From the NCBI GenBank assembly GCA_020152595.1, contig JAIGNY010004469.1, forward strand, positions 1-64,000: a stretch of 64,000 nt of DNA, read 5' to 3'. The notes under the pieces were generated by a model. The model made no database searches, was not told the DNA's origin, and saw nothing but the letters and a program-made list of their open reading frames with translations. A program made the position numbers and the translations under genes. Positions 53,201 to 58,124 of the stretch are shown piece after piece; positions within the stretch are counted from its first letter, which is position 1; each line of letters opens with the position of its first letter. This DNA comes from Chiridota heheva (Eukaryota; Echinodermata; Holothuroidea; Apodida; Chiridotidae).

Positions 53201-56200
53201 AAACCATCCAGGAAACATTGCATTGTTTGTGTGTTGGGCCTACAGTAAGGTTGCCACTGAAAACAAATGGGAAGTTTTTAATATCGATTTAAAAGTTACA
53301 TGATTGGAAAGAGCTCTCTCTTCAAAAGAAACTATTAACGTTAGTATTAAAGGATTAGTTCTGTGGTCAAGCGTGTTCATTTTATATGAAAGAGGACTTC
53401 AAAAGAAACAAAATGGTGAAAGCATTCTAAAATCTTATTCCATTAAGGAGATATTTAAGTTTAAAGTTTAGCATCATTTCTAAAAAAACGACTGAAATCA
53501 GACTAGTTTATAACGTCACAGCCTCAGATTCCTGTCTTTATGTATTTCAAAGAAAGTTTTTTCTTCACGATTTATATTATTTTTCTTTAAACTTTCTTCA
53601 TGTGGTATATCATAAATACCCTCCCTAGATTCAGTTTTACTACTTTTTTTGACATATCCCATGGTTTATAAAGCCACAAAATCACAGGACAAAACATGAT
53701 AAAATACATAAAGACTTTGAGGAATCTGAGGCTATGACATCACAACTAGTCTGATTTCAGTCATTTCTATACAGATACCAAACTTTAAACATAACTATCT
53801 TCTTAACGGAATACAATTTTTGAATGCTTTCTTTACTATTTTGTTTCTTTTGAAGTCTTTTCATATAAGATAAGATATGACCCTTGAACTAATCCTTTAA
53901 GTATGATGGTCTTTTCTTACAGCCAGAAAAGTTAATGTAAGTTCATTACTTATTTTATGGACCAAAATTAAGCTTTTATCAAAATATAACATAACGAAAA
54001 TTTAATATTTAACACATAGATACAATAACCTAATTGCACTAAAAATTGAGAAAATATTTACCCAAACTTTTGCTTTGCACGAGCAACAGCAGTAATGTAC
54101 AGATACAAATGTCTTAATCGAAGCAGAAATAATTAGGCTTCCTAACAATGTGTATGATGAAAAAAAACTTCAGTCAAAAAATCACAATCAAGTTTATTCT
54201 TATAAAAAAAAAAGATAACAAAAAAATTAGAAGACATTATATGCATCATTTCATAGCTGAAAATATCATTTTTTTATTTAAGTTAAGTAGTTTTTCTTTT
54301 TCTTATAGCAACGTAGATTGAGCGCACAGTTATTACAACACAGGCTTTCCACAGCAAATTGTAGCTATTAGTCATATCCCACAATACATTTTTTGACATA
54401 CTGGTGGCGTATACAGTGGGTTATTACTTTCCATACAAAAAGGTGTGTTGAACATTAGGTTACCAAACTCAGGCCCATGGTCGATGGGGCGAAATACCCT
54501 CCAAACTTGCTACTGTATCTTACAATATTATGTACCTTTCTTGCTTTAATTTCTATAAGTAGTTTTTTGAAGTTGTTTTAGTGCTCAAAAAGACAAAATT
54601 AGAAGACCCTTTATGCTTGTTTTGACTAAAAAAATTCCCAGTCAATCCTTAAAAGTTTCTGTCATTAATGTAAGGCTCGTGTTGATTATGTTGATATCAT
54701 ATTACTTCTATGGTTGTCCTACAGCTGATTGGCTAGCAACTCGTACACATTTAAATAGATTCAACAAGTAAACATTTTTATTGAACTTTGACATCATGAA
54801 TATCAACAAAATTTAGTTCTACTCTTAAAGTAATGGCCGAATAGTTGTTTGCATCGCAAACAGAAGACTCACAGAAAATAAATAAATCCTACCATTTCCA
54901 AGTAAATTTCATACAGGATTATTTTGTGGATAAATGATAAATCTGTTGTGAACCTAACGTTAGTGATAAAGATTTTTAATATTTTAGTGAAGAATATTCT
55001 CAGGGAAGTTAAGACGTTCTGCCAAAAAAGTTTGTCTTTCATCTCCAATGCTGTGCATAGGTAAAACCGTAACCTTCGTGAGGCTGCAGATCAGTAAACA
55101 ACAGCAATCACACAATGTCAGCAAACAGAAACGGATTAAAGTAAATGAAATTACAGCCAAAAAATGGTAAATGATTCAATAACAAAGCAAATTGCATGCC
55201 ACAGAGCATTTAACAATAGATCTACATAAGCCACCTTACAAATAGCGAGTGAATCGGAACACAAGCTAGGCCTATCGAAATCTCAAAATATGTACTTCAA
55301 TGTAGTGAGAAAGGGAGCCTTAACAATAAGATACATACAAATTGATAACTTATTTTTTCATAACAGTAAGTATTTTAAGAAAGTAATTTATATTTTATTA
55401 GTATTTTGGGTCCAAAAATTTTTTTTTAAATCCATCAGACATTTTGTACAAAGGAAAAGAGGGCGTACCAACACAGAAGTGAAAACTCTCATCTGTTTTT
55501 TTTTTTGAACAACGGTGACAATAGAAACTTTACCTAGGCTACAGTACAGTACAACGATGTGTAATGCCTTTAACAGACCCCTAGTTTTGCTGTTTCACAG
55601 GGGTGGCCGGCCCGCTACTCTGTGGGCCAACCTGCCCCCTGGGGTCCGTTCTTCCCCCCCCCATCCCTTATCAGAAATAAATGTATCAAAAAAAAAATCA
55701 AGCTAGGGTCTCAATAGCCAATGGTCTGTACATGTGCCTGATTGATTTTGGTGGTGATGTCATGCATATTAATGAGTGGGCGGGGCTGTAAGTAAAAAAA
55801 ATAATTTTAAAGTGATAAATGAGCAACTGAAACAAGTTTAAGTCTGTCCATTTTGCAAACATATTGCATATAATTTTGTGTGTGACATTCATTCTCTTCT
55901 TTGCTTTGTCATCAAATATCCTGATTCCATACCAAAAGTTTAAAGTCCGAGAGAAACAGTGGGTTCAAAAACCTTTCTCGCAAAATTGCTAAAACTCAAA
56001 AGTTTGAAAAACAGAATTTGGAATGTGTCACACTGTTGGCGTCACTCACTCACTGTTTTAAGGACATTTTCACCAGTCACTCATATTAAAAACAAGTGTT
56101 CCGAGCTAAAAATTCAATGATAATCCTAACTAATTATTGAGTCTGACTTTAGCCTTTTTCTTAATTGTTGGGCTTTACAGCCTAGTGTTATTTAAGCATG

Positions 56201-56446
56201 CCTATTAGCAACACACTGAGAAGCTTGCCTAACAAAAAAGCGTTAACTTCTTAAGCCCACGCCACGCCAGACGAACAATAAGATTACAACAAGTTTCATC
56301 AAAAACATAATCTAAATAGGGGCCTAAAGTATCAAGGACTTTGCTTAAAGAATGTAATGAGTCAATATACACTTCTAAAATGAAATTAATCAAAACAACA
56401 TGCGTAAAATTAGAGAAAAAGTCGTACGTTGATCTGCGGACGCCAT
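8218..56446 (-). CDS. FET-family RNA-binding protein (FUS/EWSR1/TAF15-like), 18 coding exons
   Basis: Spliced minus-strand gene encoding 567 residues. Exon order (high to low): 56446-56428, 50036-50000, 48207-48126, 45059-44876, 43972-43730, 43170-43102, 36148-36101, 32689-32618, 31623-31576, 31020-30942, 27007-26967, 18169-18125, 17578-17466, 14637-14526, 11601-11521, 10806-10659, 8932-8847, 8414-8218. Every junction has GT/AG and preserves frame. Residues 1-228 are a Tyr/Gln/Ser/Gly prion-like segment with about 27 tyrosines; RGG patches flank an RRM (333-412) and a RanBP2 zinc finger (Cys 471, 476, 487, 490); the C-terminus is RRGRPY. Known FET proteins are nuclear and bind RNA, the transcription machinery and splicing factors; the N-terminus drives condensation and the last residues bind transportin. 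Length is close to human FUS (526) and EWSR1 (656). It looks like a single invertebrate orthologue, so I give no paralogue symbol. Exon 1 is the least certain part. Confidence 0.93.
8847..8932 (-). CDS. FET exon 17 (RanBP2 zinc finger)
   Basis: 86 nt. Acceptor AAATTTCAG, donor GTAAGT. Encodes [18 protein letters not shown], completing a C-x4-C-x10-C-x2-C finger. The [11 protein letters not shown] signature is nearly invariant in FUS, EWSR1 and TAF15, where it binds GGU-type RNA. Confidence 0.97.
8933..9270. other. Intron 16, distal part
   Basis: AT-rich intron sequence between exon 17 and the copy A insertion. The short plus-strand open frame (8956-9156) has no family resemblance. Nothing else seen. 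Confidence 0.5.
9271..10620 (+). mobile_element. Hairpin-ended minisatellite element, copy A (family 1)
   Basis: Begins CTAGAGCGGTAAATACCG, TCATGGTTCGCATGCCCATG; carries a 24-bp minisatellite (ATGTCCCACATGGCATCCCA plus 4) from about 9365 to 9945, a shared unique tail, and a right end of GGTACACATTATGCTTTGCA then TGCTCACCAATAA. Fills most of FET intron 16 and ends 38 bp from the exon 16 donor. Long open frames here (MSHMAS-, GIPP-type) exist only because 24 is a multiple of three and the unit lacks stops. Confidence 0.85.
10659..10806 (-). CDS. FET exon 16 (RGG2 and start of zinc finger)
   Basis: 148 nt, phase 1 in, phase 2 out. Acceptor GTTGTTGCAG, donor GTAAGT. Encodes a glycine run with RGG/RGF motifs, then [11 protein letters not shown], the first cysteine of the zinc finger. 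A minisatellite-bearing repeat ends only 38 bp beyond its donor. Confidence 0.95.
11521..11601 (-). CDS. FET exon 15 (RRM end)
   Basis: 81 nt, phase 1-1. Acceptor ATTTTGCAG, donor GTGAGT. Encodes [17 protein letters not shown], the last RRM strand (human FUS GNPIKVSFATRR), then the start of RGG2 (GDRGRGR). Confidence 0.95.
11865..12081. mobile_element. Short TIR element (about 217 bp)
   Basis: Ends are inverted repeats: CTCCTAGCACTAACATACTA at 11865 against GTATGTTAGTACTAGGAG at 12064-12081. The inner part of the left arm (ACCTGCTATCACAATAATAC) is the same sequence that caps the neighbouring 1.7-kb element, so the two are related. Confidence 0.7.
12370..12490. repeat. 39-bp tandem repeat, three copies
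   Basis: Unit ACAAAATGCCAGGATAGCCC plus 19 bases; the copies are nearly identical. Reads as [13 protein letters not shown] repeated, which is an artefact of 39 being a multiple of three. Confidence 0.9.
13186..13396. repeat. TATG/TA microsatellite
   Basis: About 210 bp of alternating TA and TATG units. Overlapping open frames of Tyr/Ile/Met on both strands are spurious. Confidence 0.97.
14183..14223. repeat. TA microsatellite
   Basis: Almost pure TA dinucleotides in FET intron 14, about 300 bp downstream of the exon 14 donor. Confidence 0.95.
14526..14637 (-). CDS. FET exon 14 (second half of RRM)
   Basis: 112 nt. Acceptor CTCTTATAG, donor GTAAGA. Encodes [20 protein letters not shown], then [25 protein letters not shown] is the FET-type degenerate RNP1 (human FUS GEATVSF). 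The basic MDRRLGKPK loop sits where human FUS has its KK loop. Confidence 0.96.
15004..16658 (+). mobile_element. Hairpin-ended minisatellite element, copy B (family 1)
   Basis: Left end CTAGAATGGTAAATGGTTCG (short deletion against the consensus). Two minisatellite blocks (15078-15575, 15695-15885) separated by the same TATGCAAATGACTTGTTG tail as in copy C, so the tail unit is itself duplicated. Right end forms a perfect hairpin: GGTTCGCAT, 10-nt loop, ATGCGAACC, then AATAAA and a short A run. In FET intron 13. Confidence 0.88.
16735..16850 (+). mobile_element. Possible tRNA-derived SINE head
   Basis: TAGTTTAGCGGTAACATACA resembles a pol III A box and GGGTTTGAATACCGCC a B box (GGTTCGANNCC), spaced as in tRNA. 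A T run ends it near 16848. The cloverleaf is poor, so a tRNA-derived SINE or tRNA pseudogene is likelier than a working tRNA. Confidence 0.4.
17466..17578 (-). CDS. FET exon 13 (first half of RRM)
   Basis: 113 nt. Acceptor CTCATACAG, donor GTGAGA. Encodes [18 protein letters not shown] and onward to GAIGVIK. TVFVSGM is the RNP2 strand; [14 protein letters not shown] is helix 1 and matches the FUS ADYFKQIGIIK region closely. Ends at a codon boundary. Confidence 0.96.
18125..18169 (-). CDS. FET exon 12 (residues 308-323)
   Basis: 45 nt, phase 1-1. Acceptor TTTAGATTCAG, donor GTGAGT. Encodes [15 protein letters not shown], the acidic/Ser-rich spacer before the RRM. Confidence 0.9.
18170..22410. 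other. FET intron 11, proximal to exon 12
   Basis: AT-rich intron DNA. No repeat family stands out. One open frame (20432-20688, minus) is treated separately. A 20-nt A run sits at 17995-18015 just beyond exon 12. Confidence 0.5.
20432..20688 (-). other. Open frame, possible alternative terminal exon of the FET gene
   Basis: 85 codons open on the gene's strand, reading [20 protein letters not shown] and ending YPSWLI and stop. A plausible acceptor (CTCTCACTTTAAG) precedes it in the phase exon 11 would need, and AATAAA lies near 20186-20181 on the same strand. No known domain. Open frames of this size also occur by chance here. Confidence 0.2.
22411..22939. mobile_element. Long-TIR foldback element (MITE-like)
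   Basis: TTTAAAGGAATAATCC at the left and its inverse ATTCCTTTAAAG at the right; the inverted arms pair along most of the 529 bp (TTTTCATTTT, AAAGTGGT and GATGTCAT blocks appear in both). No coding capacity. Related to the copy at 140-712. Confidence 0.75.
22940..24474. other. Intron 11, middle part
   Basis: AT-rich sequence. The 119-codon frame at 22968-23327 is Asn/Thr/Phe-rich with no domain and is not supported as a gene. Confidence 0.45.
24475..25790 (-). mobile_element. Internally deleted I-clade LINE
   Basis: Minus strand. 25776-25262 carries ORF1-like sequence (KRLGSGTL motif, then [15 protein letters not shown], Pro/Ser/Thr-rich). 25040-24660 carries the ORF2 C-terminus: [49 protein letters not shown] and [10 protein letters not shown], the post-RNase H zinc-knuckle tail of I/Nimb-type LINEs. 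Everything between (endonuclease, RT, RNase H) is absent. The 3' end is TGCCATTAAACATCAACAAA then CCAAACCAAAA. Frame breaks are present. Confidence 0.8.
25078..25259. repeat. About 90-bp tandem duplication within the I-clade LINE
   Basis: TTTTCCTGGGGTGGGGAGGG to GAAAGAGGTAGAGGGGGTAG occurs twice at the point where ORF1 meets the ORF2 tail, that is, at the deletion junction. Confidence 0.88.
26745..26839. repeat. Palindrome made of two inverted I-clade LINE tails
   Basis: Arms of about 37 bp (TAATGTTTTGATGTTGGTTT and its inverse AACCATACCAACATAAAAAC) flank a 21-bp spacer. Both arms contain the LINE tail (GTTTAACGGCACC, TTAAACTTCAACAAACC) seen at 24490-24520. A solo double tail, about 130 bp downstream of exon 11. 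Confidence 0.75.
26967..27007 (-). CDS. FET exon 11 (residues 294-308)
   Basis: 41 nt micro-exon, acceptor AATCATCAG, donor GTAAGT. Encodes [14 protein letters not shown]. Phase 2 in and phase 1 out exactly bridge exons 10 and 12. Flanked by 3.9-kb and 8.8-kb introns. Confidence 0.88.
27008..30941. other. FET intron 10
   Basis: 3.9 kb of AT-rich intron. A GTGAATTTATTATT triplet repeat lies at 28437-28490. Short open frames on both strands have no domain resemblance. No mobile element recognised. Confidence 0.5.
30942..31020 (-). CDS. FET exon 10 (residues 268-294, RGG1)
   Basis: 79 nt, phase 1 in, phase 2 out. Acceptor ATATTTCAG, donor GTAAGT. Encodes [20 protein letters not shown], the first RGG patch; such arginines are usual methylation sites in FET proteins. 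Confidence 0.93.
31576..31623 (-). CDS. FET exon 9 (residues 252-268)
   Basis: 48 nt, phase 1-1. Acceptor TTTGAATAG, donor GTAAGA. Encodes [16 protein letters not shown], a variant of the exon 8 theme (ERFAGPP against ERFGGPP), so exons 8 and 9 may be an ancient duplication. Confidence 0.9.
32165..32345. repeat. 18-bp minisatellite
   Basis: About nine copies of CCATGATAGGCCTATAGC, decaying to the right. The unit contains the palindrome TAGGCCTA. In FET intron 8-adjacent sequence (intron 7). Confidence 0.9.
32618..32689 (-). CDS. FET exon 8 (residues 228-252)
   Basis: 72 nt, phase 1-1. Acceptor TTCCTGCAG, donor GTACTT. Encodes a linker with [20 protein letters not shown]. Charged and proline-rich, marking the change from SYGQ to RGG sequence. 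Confidence 0.9.
33000..34879. other. FET intron 7, no feature recognised
   Basis: AT-rich, with a C run (33211-33229) and a G-rich patch at 33352-33369. No coding or repeat structure that I can defend. Confidence 0.45.
34880..35975 (-). mobile_element. 297-bp-period repeat element, copy 2 (family 2)
   Basis: Minus-oriented. The left end near 35975-35940 (TTGCATATCATGAAATATTT) matches the left end of the copy at 48699. Three to four core units follow, each with TGCATATTAATGAGTGGGCG and CATAGTGGGTGGGGCTTAAT halves. The 3' hairpin end is missing at 34880. Confidence 0.8.
36101..36148 (-). CDS. FET exon 7 (residues 212-228)
   Basis: 48 nt, phase 1-1. Acceptor TTTTTTTACAG, donor GTAAGT (both strong). 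Encodes [16 protein letters not shown], Ser/Gly-rich. Isolated by introns of 7.0 and 3.4 kb. Confidence 0.9.
36315..38064 (+). mobile_element. Hairpin-ended minisatellite element, copy C (family 1)
   Basis: Most complete copy, 1.75 kb. Left end CTAGAACGGTAAATACCG then TCATGGTTCGCATGCCCATG; minisatellite 36400-37060 and 37170-37325 with an intervening tail; right end ATAGGTTCGCATTATGCTTC then GCATGCAAACCAATAAA. Starts 166 bp upstream of FET exon 7 within intron 6. Confidence 0.88.
38545..38840. repeat. 72-bp tandem repeat, about four copies
   Basis: Unit includes ACACATGGATGTTTACTACA and GAAAGAATAACTGGACATGA. In FET intron 6, 480 bp past copy C. Confidence 0.9.
39404..39645 (+). mobile_element. 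Minisatellite element, copy D, left end only
   Basis: Starts CTAGAACGG then GCATGCCCATGCAAATTGAC, followed by about six 24-bp units, then stops abruptly. The right two thirds are missing, so it is a truncated copy. Confidence 0.8.
40765..41415. repeat. 39-bp hairpin satellite, block 1
   Basis: About sixteen units of GATGGGCTAACAACCCATCC plus AGTTCAAGAAACCTGCTGC. Every unit holds a 6-bp stem, GATGGG and CCCATC, around a 7-nt loop. The minus strand reads [13 protein letters not shown] in each unit because 39 is a multiple of three; no protein is implied. Confidence 0.95.
41775..41978. repeat. 39-bp hairpin satellite, block 2
   Basis: About five more units of the same satellite. The 360-bp gap (41416-41774) keeps single unit fragments (CCTGTTGTGATGGGC near 41490), so the array was interrupted by divergence or insertion. 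Confidence 0.93.
42040..42268 (+). pseudogene. LINE 3' fragment (C-terminal motif)
   Basis: Reads [15 protein letters not shown], then after a frame change [20 protein letters not shown]. This GRPRxxWRR...AxDRxxWRx tail ends the reverse transcriptase of several LINE groups, RTE-like ones among them. Only the last 75 codons or so remain, directly after the 39-bp satellite. Confidence 0.7.
42280..43101. other. Intron 6, distal part
   Basis: AT-rich intron next to exon 6. Two small plus-strand open frames (42522-42713, 42744-42947) have no recognisable domain. Confidence 0.45.
43102..43170 (-). CDS. FET exon 6 (residues 189-212)
   Basis: 69 nt, phase 1-1. Acceptor CATGGCAG, donor GTAATG. Reads [15 protein letters not shown]; less glutamine-rich than its neighbours, with an unusual aromatic and His/Arg patch. 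Confidence 0.9.
43730..43972 (-). CDS. FET exon 5 (residues 108-189, low complexity)
   Basis: Largest coding exon, 243 nt, phase 1 on both sides. Acceptor CTCCCCAG, donor GTATTA. Carries [29 protein letters not shown] and SSYGQG motifs, the densest FUS-like stretch. Skipping it would keep the frame. Confidence 0.94.
44876..45059 (-). CDS. FET exon 4 (residues 47-108, low complexity)
   Basis: Acceptor TTTTAACAG, donor GTTGGT (non-consensus at +3 and +5). Contains [27 protein letters not shown] and AYSQS: eight tyrosines in SY/GY/DY context. The weak donor suggests exon-length variation is possible; an alternative GT lies 4 bp upstream but breaks the frame. Confidence 0.92.
45690..47985 (+). 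mobile_element. L2-like LINE remnant with internal tandem array
   Basis: Plus strand. Endonuclease piece [11 protein letters not shown] near 45712, [15 protein letters not shown] linker, then RT pieces [20 protein letters not shown] and [20 protein letters not shown] (47106-47240), [17 protein letters not shown] (47390-47440), [18 protein letters not shown] (47500-47560) and a C-terminal [20 protein letters not shown]. The 3' end carries the AGCGCTATATTAATTCC tail usual for L2/Daphne-type elements. The YADD region and much of RT are missing; several frame breaks. In FET intron 3. Confidence 0.85.
45885..46435 (+). repeat. 112-bp tandem array inside the L2-like LINE
   Basis: About five copies of the segment encoding [19 protein letters not shown] and [14 protein letters not shown], the linker between endonuclease and RT. 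Since 112 is not a multiple of three, each copy shifts frame, so the array arose after coding was lost or itself destroyed it. Confidence 0.94.
48126..48207 (-). CDS. FET exon 3 (residues 19-46)
   Basis: Acceptor TTTTAAAG, donor GTAAAT. Starts [10 protein letters not shown] and ends at a whole codon after TYGQ. Tyr/Gln/Gly/Thr-rich, typical of the FET prion-like domain. Confidence 0.92.
48699..49703 (+). mobile_element. 297-bp-period repeat element, intact copy (family 2)
   Basis: About 1.0 kb. Left end CTGTAATGTCATTGCATATC; three core units with CCTACTCATTAATATGCATG near 48906, 49203 and 49500; a short CATA run; right end GCATAGGTTGCTGATGCTAC then GCATTGGAACCAATAAG. GGTT and AACC can pair as a terminal hairpin. 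No coding capacity. In FET intron 2. Confidence 0.8.
50000..50036 (-). CDS. FET exon 2 (residues 7-19)
   Basis: Acceptor CTCTTGCAG, donor GTAAAC. Reads [11 protein letters not shown], the first low-complexity repeats. Phase 1 in, phase 2 out. An I-clade LINE remnant begins only about 55 bp upstream of this acceptor. Confidence 0.88.
50092..50330 (-). pseudogene. I-clade LINE RNase H fragment
   Basis: Minus strand reads [20 protein letters not shown], then [19 protein letters not shown], and after small changes PGN[13 protein letters not shown]. SDS and the PGN-x-(K/R)AD block are RNase H I signatures of I-type LINEs. Ends about 55 bp upstream of the FET exon 2 acceptor. Confidence 0.85.
50335..50600. 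repeat. 25-bp minisatellite, array 1
   Basis: About ten copies of CTTTGGGGAGGGGGAGGTGT plus GTTGG. G-rich on the plus strand with runs of four and five G, so quadruplex-prone. Abuts the RNase H fragment. PSPKPTHLP-like translations are spurious. Confidence 0.95.
50690..52245. repeat. 78-bp minisatellite, array 2 (about 20 units)
   Basis: Unit TTCATTGGCCTCAACGTGAA...GGTGCTCCTGAGGTCTAGGG, 78 or 79 bp. On the minus strand one unit reads [16 protein letters not shown], matching the region between RT and RNase H in I-clade LINEs, so the satellite is LINE coding sequence amplified in place. Units are lightly diverged, with a few shortened ones near 51835 and 52040. Confidence 0.95.
52246..53346. 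other. FET intron 1, no gene seen
   Basis: AT-rich, no tandem structure. No open frame with recognisable domains. Confidence 0.5.
53347..53900. mobile_element. Palindromic long-TIR MITE
   Basis: 554 bp. Left end TTAAAGGATTAGTTC, right end GAACTAATCCTTTAA; the arms (about 200 bp each) are inverted copies sharing GACTTCAAAAGAAACAAAAT and CTGAAATCAGACTAGTT. AGTAT flanks both sides, a possible 5-bp target duplication if the element starts TAAAGG. A second copy is cut by the window end at 63703. Confidence 0.85.
53901..55690. other. FET intron 1, proximal half
   Basis: AT-rich. Near 55590-55660 a short TE-like piece (GGGGTGGCCGGCCCGCTACT) occurs with a C run. No gene supported. Confidence 0.45.
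55690..55885 (-). mobile_element. 297-bp-period repeat fragment (family 2)
   Basis: Carries GGTGGTGATGTCATGCATAT and TAATGAGTGGGCGGGGCT, the conserved half-unit of the family, in minus orientation. Single, partial unit. Confidence 0.75.
56428..56446 (-). CDS. FET exon 1 (start codon, residues 1-7)
   Basis: Encodes MASADQ plus the first base of codon 7. The reading MAS matches the start of vertebrate FUS and EWSR1. The exon ends with C before a GTACGA donor and leaves phase 1, exactly what exon 2 needs (C+AA = Gln). The donor is weak and the first intron long (6.4 kb), so this exon rests on the phase match, the conserved MAS start and the promoter-like DNA just upstream. A cDNA would settle it. 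Confidence 0.72.
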
Positions 56447-56500
56447 GTTTCCTCTTCGAATGACTGGGGCATATGCAAATATATAAGGTCACGTGGACGG
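56447..56500 (-). promoter_or_regulatory. Predicted FET core promoter and very short 5' UTR
   Basis: Read on the minus strand, in order: E-box CACGTG (56495-56490), TATATATT (56485-56478), an initiator-like TCATTC (56463-56458) 24 bp downstream, then the ATG at 56446. If transcription starts at the initiator A, the 5' UTR is about 15 nt. The start context AAACATGGCGTC resembles TISU (SAASATGGCGGC, 10 of 12), an element that serves very short 5' UTRs. Placement is inference from motifs only. Confidence 0.5.
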
Positions 56501-56809
56501 TACAATACGAACGTGTTAAAAACGTTTTAAATGATGGGATGTCGGGGAGGTAGCATGGAACTAATTATTTTCCCTGATGAAATATACGATTAAAGTGCCA
56601 AGTTAGGGGGTCTGGTCTTTTATTTACTTCGTAAGCTTACTTGGCAGTGGCATAGCCAAAAGGGGAGCGAGGTGGGAGGGAGGTGGCGGGGAAGAAGGGG
56701 GAGCAGATGGGGATGGGGAGCGATCGCTCTCCAATAATTTAATCTGTCGGTTTAGATTTAAAGACGACGGTTCAGATCGGTGCCGTCGTTTCAAGGAAGA
56801 GAGAGAGGG

Positions 56810-56955
56810 AGAGAGAGAGGGGGGAGTGAGGGGAGAGGAAGGGTGTGTGAGGGGAGATGAAGGGGGAGTGAGGGAAGAGGAAGGGGGAGTGAGGGAAGAG
56901 GAAGGGGGAGTGAGGGAAGAGGAAGGGGGAGTGAGGGGAGAGGAAGGGGGAAGTT
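56810..56955. repeat. 21-bp purine minisatellite
   Basis: About six to seven units of GGGGGAGTGAGGGAAGAGGA plus A. Strongly strand-asymmetric polypurine, so triplex-prone. Apparent Ser/Pro frames on the minus strand are artefacts. Confidence 0.93.
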
Positions 56956-57121
56956 GGTGTAGGAGTACACGTGACACAGAACAGGCTCATTTTAAAAGTT
57001 TGACAACATATCCACAAATTATTACAAATATTTCTTTTAGACAACCCATATATTTCAAAGAGTGACGGTAAAACTAACGATGTACAAAAGTAAACAATAA
57101 AAGATTTCCACATGCGTTTTC

Positions 57122-57505
57122 ATGATTTTGTGTTTTGTATATGGTGTATTATAGCTCTTTTTGACATGAATTTTGACTTGTATGTTACATCTTACTGTGC
57201 GTTGTGACATACTTTTTTCCCTTGAAATGTCAATTTTGCGAGAGCTTCCGGAGGGGACTCCTACCAAGGCTTCGCACCTGGACCCCACCAGGGGCCATTA
57301 AGCGGGTTCCTTGTAATTTTGTGTTTTGTATACGGTGTATTATAGCTCTCTTTGACATGAATTTTGACTTTATAATACACCTTACTATGCGATGTGACAT
57401 ACTTTTTTGCCCTTGAAATGTCAATTGTACGAGAACTTACGGGGACTTCGCCCCCTGCACCCCACCGGGGACCCCACCCCAACAAGTCGAGCGATTTGCG
57501 CTCGA
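57122..57505. repeat. 191-bp tandem duplication
   Basis: TGTATATGGTGTATTATAGC and following bases recur 191 bp later with modest divergence, each copy ending in CCCACC(A/G)GGG. Lies within the hAT-like element. Confidence 0.85.
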
Positions 57506-57611
57506 AGTGACTCATTCGGTATTACCTTAACGTAGCCACTAAATATCGTGTCGGTTCAATTCATTTCCCCCCACACACACAATATGAAAATCCTGGCTAC
57601 GCCACTGTGAC

Positions 57612-57965
57612 TTGATCTTGATCCTCCTCAACAGAAGAGCTGCGAAAACGTCTCAGCCTCGACTTAAAAGAGGAGATGGTTGGAGCTGTAACCACAACCT
57701 TACGTAGAGCATTCCATTCCTTAATAATTTCCACTGGGAAGCTCGCTTTATGCAGGAAAAGATTCACAGTGTTCCCTTTCGTGGGTTGAAATTCCCAACA
57801 AAAAAATGATCACTTACAGTCAAATAGTAATCTTTCAGGTACTTATAGGTTTCGGTTAAGCCAACTTGTGTCCTGCGGCTTTCAAGGATTCTAAGGAAAT
57901 CGGACCATTTGCCACGACAAGAGCCCTTTTCTGGCAACTCTCATTTAACTGAATGTCCTTCTTCA
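57612..57965 (-). pseudogene. LINE 3' fragment, second family
   Basis: Minus strand reads FPVEIIKEWNALRKVVVTAP, then TISSFKSRLRRFRSSSVEE. WNxLPxxVVxAxSxxxFKxRLxxF is the C-terminal signature of CR1/L2-type reverse transcriptases. Sequence differs from the CR1-like copies, so it is a separate family. Confidence 0.7.
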
Positions 57966-58124
57966 GCCAAGGTGACGGACGACACGACAGTACCATAATC
58001 CAGGTATAATCCATATTCCCTTCGTATCAGAACGTCACGATATTAATACGGAAATTTCGTGATATTATTCAAAAGCACTGGCTGATATCTTTTAATAAGG
58101 GAATTTCAATAGTTAGTCATCGGA

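Larger units (their letters stand above)
56645..57607. mobile_element. hAT-like non-autonomous TIR element, 963 bp
   Basis: Left end CAGTGGCATAGCCA; right end TGGCTACGCCACTG (13 of 14 inverted matches). Flanking 8-mers TTACTTGG and TGACTTGA agree at 6 of 8, a possible old 8-bp target duplication as hAT elements make. Inside: a 21-bp minisatellite and a 191-bp tandem duplication, no transposase. Begins about 145 bp upstream of the FET E-box. Confidence 0.65.
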
